The position numbers and the translations under genes were made by a program. 7,203 nt of DNA from Candidatus Nanohalarchaeota archaeon. GTDB taxonomy: Archaea > EX4484-52 > B79-G9. Below, piece by piece: positions 1-5,180 of this stretch. The stretch is from NCBI GenBank assembly GCA_017610545.1, contig JAFCBV010000054.1, positions 1 through 7,203 of the forward strand. Direction: 5' to 3'. The notes beneath the pieces are model-generated. The model saw only the letters and a program-made list of their open reading frames with translations, ran no database searches and was not told the DNA's origin. Numbering within the stretch: the stretch's first letter is position 1; each line of letters starts with the position of its first letter.

Positions 1-6
1 TCCAAA

Positions 7-16
7 TTTTATAAAA
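7..16 (-). promoter_or_regulatory. Palindromic TATA-like motif at the left edge
   Basis: The sequence TTTTATAAAA is self-complementary and fits an archaeal TATA box. On the plus strand no credible gene begins 20-30 nt downstream. The minus-strand orientation is therefore preferred, which would place a leaderless start just outside the window to the left. The assignment rests only on the motif, and an AT-rich spacer is equally possible. Confidence 0.25.
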
Positions 17-33
17 GCTCGAGAAATGTTTTT

Positions 34-81
34 AGAAAAGAAAAAGAAGTATTATGAATAAAAGGAATTTAACCTTTTATT
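34..81 (-). terminator. Hairpin plus T-rich tract after the CBS gene
   Basis: Positions 57-65 (AATAAAAGG) pair perfectly with 73-81 (CCTTTTATT) around a 7-nt AT loop, giving a 9-bp stem that starts just past the CBS stop codon at 83-85. On the minus strand the hairpin is followed by a pyrimidine tract (complement of the A-rich run at 34-50) containing a run of five T. Archaeal RNA polymerase terminates mainly at T-runs, so the tract may matter more than the stem. The stem is symmetrical and could also act on transcripts arriving from the left. Confidence 0.55.
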
Positions 82-82
82 T

Positions 83-673
83 TCAAAACTCTCTTTTTTT
101 AGTCCCGACTTCTGTGTATTTTTCAGAACAGTCCCTGCAAAGCCAGCGCCCTGCAACTTCAACAAGGTCCTCGTACATATTGTCGCACTCTTCACAGCGC
201 CCGTCCGCGCCCGGATGCTCTACAATCTGTGGCGGATCATCAATCTCTCTTTTAGCGTGCAGAATGTCTGTCAGCCCAGGCAGAACCCTTAGAAGGTCAG
301 TTGATGTCAGTATGCCGACCAGGCCTCCTTCGCTGTCAATAACAGGTAGCCTTGTAACGCCGTTTGCATACATTATTTTGGCAACAGAAGATAAAGAGTC
401 TTCAAAGGATGCGGTTATTATGTTGGGGCTCATCACATCCATTACTTTAACCTCACGTGCAGATTTATTCTCGGCAACGACTTTTGTAATGATATCTTTA
501 TCTGTTATCATGCCCTCTGCTTTTTTTGTTTTATTGTCAACCACAACAAGACCGCTGATGTTGTGCTTTCTGAGAAGGAGCGATGCTTCCTGCACAGTGC
601 TGTCTTTGTCGATTATTTGTACGGGCTGTGTCATGACTTCCTGTATGTCTGTTTCGCCATCCTCGAAATCCAT
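83..673 (-). CDS. CBS-domain pair protein with C-terminal zinc ribbon
   Basis: The 196-residue protein carries two tandem CBS motifs, at about residues 10-67 and 75-131. Each ends in the usual GhhTxxDh-type signature (GMITDKDI near 54-61, GILTSTDL near 110-117), so together they form one Bateman module. Such modules bind adenine nucleotides such as AMP, ATP or SAM and act as energy or ligand sensors. A C-terminal zinc ribbon follows, with CEEC (C160, C163) and CRDC (C179, C182) 15 residues apart. The combination matches an archaeal family of which Thermoplasma Ta0289 is, as I recall, a studied member. No membrane segment or enzyme domain is visible, so the protein is probably a soluble sensor or adaptor; its partner is unknown. 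The ATG at 673 was chosen because it lies 20 nt after a TATA box. The upstream in-frame starts at 715 (ATG) and 721 (GTG) lie on the far side of that box. It diverges from the HerA-like gene. Domain assignment is firm and the role is open. Confidence 0.88.
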   Translation of the reverse strand: MDFEDGETDIQEVMTQPVQIIDKDSTVQEASLLLRKHNISGLVVVDNKTKKAEGMITDKDIITKVVAENKSAREVKVMDVMSPNIITASFEDSLSSVAKIMYANGVTRLPVIDSEGGLVGILTSTDLLRVLPGLTDILHAKREIDDPPQIVEHPGADGRCEECDNMYEDLVEVAGRWLCRDCSEKYTEVGTKKREF

Positions 674-693
674 ATGCAATTTTATGAAGTAAA

Positions 694-702
694 CTATAAA
701 AC
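694..702. promoter_or_regulatory. Shared TATA box for divergent CBS and HerA-like genes
   Basis: The motif CTATAAAAC reads as TATAAA on the plus strand (695-700) and as TTTATAG on the minus strand (700-694). The HerA-like ATG (724) is 23 nt beyond it and the CBS ATG (673) is 20 nt beyond it on the other side. Both spacings fit leaderless archaeal transcripts, where the start site falls about 25 nt from the TATA centre. No other TATA-like motif is evident in the 50-bp gap. A single box serving both directions would couple or trade off the two transcripts. Purine-rich BRE-like bases flank it on each side. Confidence 0.6.
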
Positions 703-723
703 TTTTAGCCCACATTGGCACCT

Positions 724-2265
724 ATGCAGACAGTTGGTCAAATACTTGGTGGAGAGTTCTCGAAAATAATCGTCAGACAGAAAAGCGGCAGAAATATTGA
801 GCTTGGCGAGCTTCTTGCAGCAGACACCAAAACAGGCACAATAATATTTCAGGTGTATGATCTTGAATACGGCTCGCAGATATCGCGCGAGGCGCGCGAG
901 ATGATGTCAGGGCTTGAGCTTGAAGGATTTTCTGAAAAAACAGAAGTGATAGAAGGCGAAATAAGAAACTACGTGATTGCGCATCTTGAAGCAATGCTCC
1001 ATATTGTTGAGAAAAACAAGGCAAAAACACCCAAATGCCTTGCAGATTTTTTCAGCTGCGTGCGCGAGGTCTCGGAAAATGATTTTTCTTTTCTCTCAAA
1101 GCCGGAGGACACAATGACTCTTGGAATGATACGCTCCGGCTCAAAAGCCCTGCCTATTGAGATACTGCTTTCAGGAAAAGATGTGCTTCGCCACCATATT
1201 TTGATTCCGGCAACAACAGGCAGGGGCAAAAGCAACCTTGTGAAATATGTTGCATGGAACCTAATTGAAAAGGATTGGTGCGCACTCCTTGTTCTTGACC
1301 CGCATGATGAATATTACGGCCGAAGCGGAGCCGGGCTTAAGGACCATCCGCGTGCAAAAGAGAAAGTTGTGTACTATACTGCTGATGCTCCGCCCGCCGG
1401 GGCAAGAACGCTTAAGATAAACATAAAATGCGTCAAACCGCGACATTTTGGAGGTGCACTCAACCTCTCAGAACCGCAGAATCAATTAATCTATGCGTTT
1501 TATAATCATTATGGTTCTGATTGGATTGAAAACATCCTTCAAAGAAATGAAGAAATTACAAATGAAACTTTTGACAAAAGGACCCTGGGTGTTGTGTTTC
1601 GCCAAATGCAAAGTGTTCTTAGCGCAAAAGTGAAAGACGGAAATGTAATGTACTCAGGTATTTTTGACAATGTATCCGGCAAGACAACTGTAAGCGACAT
1701 TGTTTCACTTCTTGAATCGTCAAAAACAGTTATTGTTGATACATCAACGCTTTCAGGAAGCGCAGAGATTCTTGTTGGCTCAATAATATCAAGCGAGATT
1801 TTTGAACGGTATAAGCGCCTTCGCCAGCAAGGCAAGCTTGGCGGAAAGCCTGTTGTCTCGGTTGTGCTTGAGGAAGCGCCACGGGTGATAGGGCAGGAAG
1901 TGCTTCAGAGAGGGCCGAACATATTCTCAACAATCGCGCGCGAGGGGCGAAAGTTCAACATCGGCCTGCTTGCAATAACCCAGCTTCCATCCCTCATTCC
2001 AAAGCAGATACTTGCCAATATGAATACAAAAATAATTCTGGGGCTTGAGCTTGCATCAGAAAGGCGGGCTATTATTGAGAGTGCGTCGCAGGACCTGTCA
2101 AAAAGCGAGAAGACAATCGCCAGCCTTGACATGGGAGAAGCAATAATAACATCTAACTTCACGAAGTTCGCAGTGCCCATTAAACTGCCGTATTTTGAAG
2201 AAATTGTGAACCGCGAAAAGAAAAAAGATGTGCCAAAACAGAGTTTCAGAGGGCTTGTTTCTTAG
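724..2265 (+). CDS. herA-like: HerA-like DNA translocase/helicase (FtsK-HerA ATPase)
   Basis: This 513-residue protein has the HerA plan. An N-terminal beta-barrel (HAS-like) region covers about residues 1-60, a helical stretch follows, and then a DUF87-type RecA-fold ATPase. Walker A is ATTGRGKS (163-170), with alanine at the usual first glycine. Walker B is [10 protein letters not shown] (188-197), the HerA DPH-E variant. A second acidic motif, LEEAPR, lies at 382-387. The REGRK segment (406-410) holds the probable arginine finger, and ITQLPSLIP (418-426) is typical of the family. HerA forms hexameric rings that pump duplex DNA and normally works with NurA nuclease in end resection beside Mre11-Rad50. 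None of those partners is visible here; the neighbours are a CBS sensor and a convergent nuclease operon. It may be a HerA paralogue rather than the resection enzyme. The ATG at 724 is preferred over the in-frame TTG at 715, which lies only 14 nt past the TATA box, upstream of the expected transcript start. The stop overlaps the convergent gene's stop. Confidence 0.9.
   Translation: MQTVGQILGGEFSKIIVRQKSGRNIELGELLAADTKTGTIIFQVYDLEYGSQISREAREMMSGLELEGFSEKTEVIEGEIRNYVIAHLEAMLHIVEKNKAKTPKCLADFFSCVREVSENDFSFLSKPEDTMTLGMIRSGSKALPIEILLSGKDVLRHHILIPATTGRGKSNLVKYVAWNLIEKDWCALLVLDPHDEYYGRSGAGLKDHPRAKEKVVYYTADAPPAGARTLKINIKCVKPRHFGGALNLSEPQNQLIYAFYNHYGSDWIENILQRNEEITNETFDKRTLGVVFRQMQSVLSAKVKDGNVMYSGIFDNVSGKTTVSDIVSLLESSKTVIVDTSTLSGSAEILVGSIISSEIFERYKRLRQQGKLGGKPVVSVVLEEAPRVIGQEVLQRGPNIFSTIAREGRKFNIGLLAITQLPSLIPKQILANMNTKIILGLELASERRAIIESASQDLSKSEKTIASLDMGEAIITSNFTKFAVPIKLPYFEEIVNREKKKDVPKQSFRGLVS
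2262..2265. other. Overlapping convergent stop codons
   Basis: The four bases TTAG contain the TAG stop of the plus-strand HerA-like gene (2263-2265) and, read on the other strand, the TAA stop of the minus-strand membrane protein gene (2262-2264). No intergenic terminator is possible here, so transcripts from either side must extend into the opposing coding region. Confidence 0.95.
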
Positions 2266-2759
2266 ATCAATGACATATTCATCGGGTTTGTCGCGTTGTT
2301 GGCGTCATCAATTGCGCTGATTGCCTTGATTTTCCTGCAAAACTCATGACCTGGTATTGCATCGCATATTGCTTCTTCAACAGAGCCGGGAGTTATGTTT
2401 TCGATTTCTTCTTCGCCTGCGTATGTTTCTGCAGCAAGCTTCATAGTTGTTCCTGTAGATATTTCAACGAGAAATACGTAGGGGGCATATTTATTGACAA
2501 CATCCTCAACTGCCTTGACATCTTTCTGGCAAAAGAAACCGCAGTCTGCCGGAACAGAAAGCCTTAAAAGCGGAAAACCATTTGAAAGTATCCCATACAC
2601 CTGCGCATCTGTAAGTTGCTGGCGGATGATATTATCATCAGGCATCTTTGATGCCTGCCTTCCAGCGCCATACTCTATTGCAATTCCAACCATAGAGCCA
2701 ATAAAGAGCAAAAGCATTGCAGTCCCTGCAATCTGATTGTTTGAAATTCTTCTTTTCAT
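2262..2759 (-). CDS. Small membrane-anchored protein with CxxxC, possible thioredoxin-like fold
   Basis: The 165-residue protein begins MKRR and has one hydrophobic helix at about residues 10-28. The positive-inside rule predicts an N-in anchor with the rest outside the membrane. The outer part runs strand (LLRLSVP, 64-70), a C73-GFF-C77 pair, an amphipathic helix, strand (YVFLVEI, 94-100), and late cysteines C132 and C141 bracketed by acidic residues. A strand, paired cysteines, helix and strand in this order resemble the start of a thioredoxin fold, but CxxxC replaces CxxC and no cis-proline motif is certain. A disulfide-stabilised extracellular domain of another fold is the alternative. 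The ATG at 2759 has a GGTGA ribosome binding site 5 nt upstream. The in-frame GTG at 2768 overlaps the previous stop and is the weaker choice. It is the second gene of an operon with the nuclease and ends within the HerA-like stop. I do not recognise a named family. Confidence 0.75.
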   Translation of the reverse strand: MKRRISNNQIAGTAMLLLFIGSMVGIAIEYGAGRQASKMPDDNIIRQQLTDAQVYGILSNGFPLLRLSVPADCGFFCQKDVKAVEDVVNKYAPYVFLVEISTGTTMKLAAETYAGEEEIENITPGSVEEAICDAIPGHEFCRKIKAISAIDDANNATNPMNMSLI

Positions 2760-2764
2760 TATAT

Positions 2765-2769
2765 TCACC
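2765..2769 (-). promoter_or_regulatory. GGTGA ribosome binding site for the membrane protein gene
   Basis: On the minus strand GGTGA, complementary to the archaeal 16S 3' end, precedes the ATG at 2759 by a 5-nt AT spacer. It includes the TGA stop of the nuclease gene, so the two genes are tightly coupled. It contrasts with the apparently leaderless starts of the first genes in this window and decides the start at 2759 rather than the GTG at 2768. Confidence 0.7.
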
Positions 2770-3604
2770 GCATCTTAAGCAAATTGTCGACTAATTTTAA
2801 ATACGCATTTATATCTTCGTCTTTCAGCCCCGTCCCATTAAGGATTTTTGTGGGCGCATTCGTAAAATCAATTATATCATATATTTTTTCGTCAATAAGC
2901 TTCTGACGCGCCCATTTTGGTATTGAAATCATGGAAAGCGGATACGCCTTGTGCTCCTCAATTAAGTCATTTAGCCCAGAACCATGTGGAAAATTCCAGC
3001 CAGTCATCTTTATGCCCTTACAACGAGCATATGTTATTGCGTGCTCGGAATATTTCGTATTTGTTATAACCCAAGCCAATGTCGCCGGAACAGAGCCCAT
3101 ATCATTATTTTTATCCGCATTTTGTACGTCGTCAAGGCGCGACCACTGGCGCATTGGCACACCAAGGCCTGTGTATGTGTGGCTGCGGAAGTGGTGCTTG
3201 CATTCAACCAAAGCAAGCTCTTTATCCTTTCTTGTAACAACATCAATTTCATGTTCACTGCAGCGTCCTTGTATCTTCGGCTCCGGGCTGTGGCGGGCAT
3301 CGTAGCCACACCGTGAGAGAAGGCGCGTTATATAGTATTCAAACTCAAAGCAGTCTGAATCCATGTTCGATACAGCCTCTTTGAGATTGTATCTTGCAGC
3401 CAAAGGTTCTTCTTCATTTGCAAGAAGATTGTGCACCATCTTAAAGAGTTTGCCTGTTGGTATGCCGTCATAAATCTTTTTGGAAACTTCATCAACTATT
3501 TTTTCAGCGGTTTCTGCAGAGACGCCTGCGCGAAGACAGCTTCTCTTAACCTTTTCAGGGTCGTACTTGTCTACTTCGCCGTTCATTTTTATGACGTTTA
3601 CCAT
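2765..3604 (-). CDS. ATP-cone domain fused to Mrr-like PD-(D/E)xK endonuclease
   Basis: The 279-residue protein has three parts. Residues 1-80 form an ATP-cone (MNGEVDKYDPEKV at the start, AARYNLKEAV at the end), the regulatory nucleotide-binding domain best known from ribonucleotide reductases and NrdR. Residues 84-210 form a restriction-endonuclease-like fold: an upstream acidic helix (E87/E89), D121 in EIDVV, and E134-C-K136 in the core VECKHH. A following ITNTKYSEHA...GIKMTGWNFP segment is typical of the Mrr-like group. The tail (about 228-279) holds a helical, HhH-like segment (IPKWARQKLIDEKIYDI, then LNGTGLKDEDI). All expected catalytic residues are present, so it should be an active Mg-dependent nuclease whose activity or assembly depends on bound nucleotide. 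The ATG at 3604 is 22 nt past a TATA box, fitting a leaderless transcript. It leads a two-gene operon. No methyltransferase or specificity subunit is nearby, so a classical restriction pair is not supported. The biological substrate is unknown. Confidence 0.85.
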   Translation of the reverse strand: MVNVIKMNGEVDKYDPEKVKRSCLRAGVSAETAEKIVDEVSKKIYDGIPTGKLFKMVHNLLANEEEPLAARYNLKEAVSNMDSDCFEFEYYITRLLSRCGYDARHSPEPKIQGRCSEHEIDVVTRKDKELALVECKHHFRSHTYTGLGVPMRQWSRLDDVQNADKNNDMGSVPATLAWVITNTKYSEHAITYARCKGIKMTGWNFPHGSGLNDLIEEHKAYPLSMISIPKWARQKLIDEKIYDIIDFTNAPTKILNGTGLKDEDINAYLKLVDNLLKMR

Positions 3605-3626
3605 AGGATAATATTGGTGATGGGAG

Positions 3627-3634
3627 TATTATAA
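3627..3634 (-). promoter_or_regulatory. TATA box of the nuclease operon
   Basis: On the minus strand TTATAATA lies 22 nt before the ATG at 3604, the spacing seen for the other leaderless starts in this window. The adjoining upstream bases CTTAGG (3640-3635), where the BRE would lie, match the outer part of the insertion sequence's left terminal repeat. The promoter may therefore be a junction product. Confidence 0.6.
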
Positions 3635-3650
3635 CCTAAGTTTGACAGTT
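3635..3650 (+). repeat. Left terminal inverted repeat of the IS
   Basis: CCTAAGTTTGACAGTT, read from outside inward, matches the inverted right end at 14 of 16 bases; the 10-bp core TTTGACAGTT (3641-3650) is exact. It directly abuts the TATA box of the nuclease operon. Confidence 0.7.
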
Positions 3651-3671
3651 TGAACTCTATTTCGTCCTAAA

Positions 3672-3685
3672 AACCTATTTGACAG
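3672..3685 (+). repeat. Second copy of the IS-end motif inside the left end
   Basis: AACCTATTTGACAG repeats AACCTAAGTTTGACAG at 3633-3648, in the same orientation, with a 2-base deletion. The copies start 39 bp apart. It could be a second transposase-binding site, a remnant of a nested insertion, or the true left end. The outer copy matches the right end better past TTTGACAG, so it was chosen as the terminus. Confidence 0.5.
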
Positions 3686-3717
3686 AAGCCTGTTTTGAGC
3701 AATTTTTACTCATATCA

Positions 3718-5148
3718 TCAAGTAATTCCTGGATTTTTCACCAAAATTAGCTCATTTATGGGATCAAAATTCGAATAGATCCATCTTTTTTTCAGAGTTT
3801 CTGTGATTTCTACCGTAACTGTCAAATTCATCAGGCTAATTTTGATGAATTTTGGAGTAACATGCTTTAGTTCTTCATGATCATATCGCAACAGCGATAT
3901 GATAAGCTGTGCCAAAAAGCCAATAATCAACGCTCCATAAATGCTATTTTTCGACCACACACGAAGCGGTTTTATTTCTATCTCATTTTTCAGTGAGTTA
4001 AAAAGTTTCTCAATAGAATCTTTTTGGCGATAGATTGCCAGTGCATCTTTAAGTGTCAAATTCTCGCTTGAAGTCAGGCAGAAAAAACCTTCCCGTCCAT
4101 TAATTGCTGCCTTTTTAACTAGTTCAAATGCATCCTTTTCATTCATTTCAGACAATTTTGTCTGATACGAATACATCACATCAACCAATGCATTATTGAT
4201 GCGGAATTTTTTTGGCAGTTTTTTGTTTTTTTCAATAGAATGCTGTATCAATTTTGCATCCTGCAGCAACATTTCTGCTTTTCGCATTTTGCTTTCCAGT
4301 TGCTTGGCTTTAAGTGTTTCAGAAAAATAGAAATAATCCGTCCTGCTTGGAAACGCATATTTGATGCCATAAACACATTGTTCTGAACAGAGGAGTTCTG
4401 CGTTTGTCCTATCAAAAGCTTTGATTCGTTTATCATCGCTTTTGTTAAGCTTTTTTGCAGTTAGATATTTCATCTTATCTGCGACAATTAAACCAAGATT
4501 CTCTTTACTGTTTGCACCTTTATCAAAAACTATCCTTGAGTCCGGCCTGAGCTTATCTTTTACTTGCCCGTATGTTTTCCTGAAATGATTCTGATCATTG
4601 ATATTTCCTGGTTGGATTGTCAATCCAATCGGTATGTTGATGGGGTTGGCAAGTTCTGCCAACCCAATTGTAATCTGTTTTTTATCAGGGCGATGGTCGC
4701 GGCTGTAACCATACGCACCTAACGGTGCATTATTTCCATGAAGGACCAGGCTTGACCAATCAAGATTTATGTTCGTATGCTCAAAGCCATACAATGAAAA
4801 CAATGTATTTCGAATCTCAAAAAGAATCTGTTCACGATTCTCACCGAGAATTTCCAAAACTCTGAAAAGAGTTCTTTGCTCAAAGCCATCCAGGCCAAAT
4901 TCATCAAGAACCTCTTTGCGGTTGATCCAATCAGATGCCTTGGTCATGCTACGATTTTCAGTCAGGCGATAAGTGATTAAAGCTTTGATGAGTTGTGGCA
5001 GAGACCTGCCACGTTGCTTAAACTTGTCAAAAGAATCAAAAACAAGTTTTCTGCCATACTTCTGCACGCAAAGCACAGTGCCAATGGGAAAACTTATATT
5101 GTCTGTAGGACAAATATCATAAGTTCTTAGTTTGGTTTGTGTTGTCAT
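3718..5148 (-). CDS. IS1634-like DDE transposase
   Basis: The 476-residue protein is a full-length cut-and-paste transposase of the IS4-superfamily type. The catalytic triad is readable: D130 in NLDWSSL, D209 in RIVFDKG, and E380 in the YREK-type motif (Y373, R374, E380, K387 within YRQKDSIEKLFNSLK). The segment AYGYSRDHRPDKKQ (145-158), just after the first aspartate, is characteristic of IS1634 members. A long, lysine-rich insertion (about 280-350) between the second aspartate and the glutamate also fits this group. No frameshift or internal stop is present, so the gene is probably functional or recently so. The start is an ATG 32 nt downstream of the helicase stop; a weak AT-rich box (5170-5176) lies 21 nt upstream. 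Read-through from the helicase could also express it. Confidence 0.9.
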   Translation of the reverse strand: MTTQTKLRTYDICPTDNISFPIGTVLCVQKYGRKLVFDSFDKFKQRGRSLPQLIKALITYRLTENRSMTKASDWINRKEVLDEFGLDGFEQRTLFRVLEILGENREQILFEIRNTLFSLYGFEHTNINLDWSSLVLHGNNAPLGAYGYSRDHRPDKKQITIGLAELANPINIPIGLTIQPGNINDQNHFRKTYGQVKDKLRPDSRIVFDKGANSKENLGLIVADKMKYLTAKKLNKSDDKRIKAFDRTNAELLCSEQCVYGIKYAFPSRTDYFYFSETLKAKQLESKMRKAEMLLQDAKLIQHSIEKNKKLPKKFRINNALVDVMYSYQTKLSEMNEKDAFELVKKAAINGREGFFCLTSSENLTLKDALAIYRQKDSIEKLFNSLKNEIEIKPLRVWSKNSIYGALIIGFLAQLIISLLRYDHEELKHVTPKFIKISLMNLTVTVEITETLKKRWIYSNFDPINELILVKNPGIT

Positions 5149-5169
5149 AAATTCATACTTGACTAAGAA

Positions 5170-5176
5170 CTATTTT
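5170..5176 (-). promoter_or_regulatory. Weak TATA-like box for the transposase
   Basis: On the minus strand AAAATAG lies 21 nt before the transposase ATG (5148), the spacing expected for a leaderless start. The motif is a poor TATA match, so support comes mainly from spacing. It lies within the IS, between the right terminal repeat and the gene. Confidence 0.3.
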
Positions 5177-5180
5177 CTCT

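Noticed and set aside
54..692. Long plus-strand open frame opposite the CBS gene
   Set aside because: Its product is serine/threonine-rich low-information sequence mirroring the CBS gene, which has clear domains on the minus strand. It is an antisense shadow.
715..723. TTG at 715 as the HerA-like start
   Set aside because: It lies only 14 nt past the TATA box, before the expected transcript start. The ATG at 724 has proper leaderless spacing and fits the family's N-terminus.
3064..3316. Several overlapping open frames opposite or beside the nuclease catalytic region
   Set aside because: They show no motifs and sit inside a gene with conserved catalytic residues.
2765..3604. Restriction-modification system
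   Set aside because: The nuclease domain is of the Mrr-like kind, but no methyltransferase or specificity subunit is visible, and an ATP-cone is not typical of restriction enzymes with a paired methylase.
3682..3712. Short hairpins after the transposase stop (ACAG/CTGT, TGAG/CTCA)
   Set aside because: The stems are only 4 bp and lack a convincing T-run at the right place, so they are not called terminators.
4248..4436. 62-residue minus-strand frame inside the transposase gene
   Set aside because: It is out of frame within a fully open transposase, with no ribosome binding site or motif.
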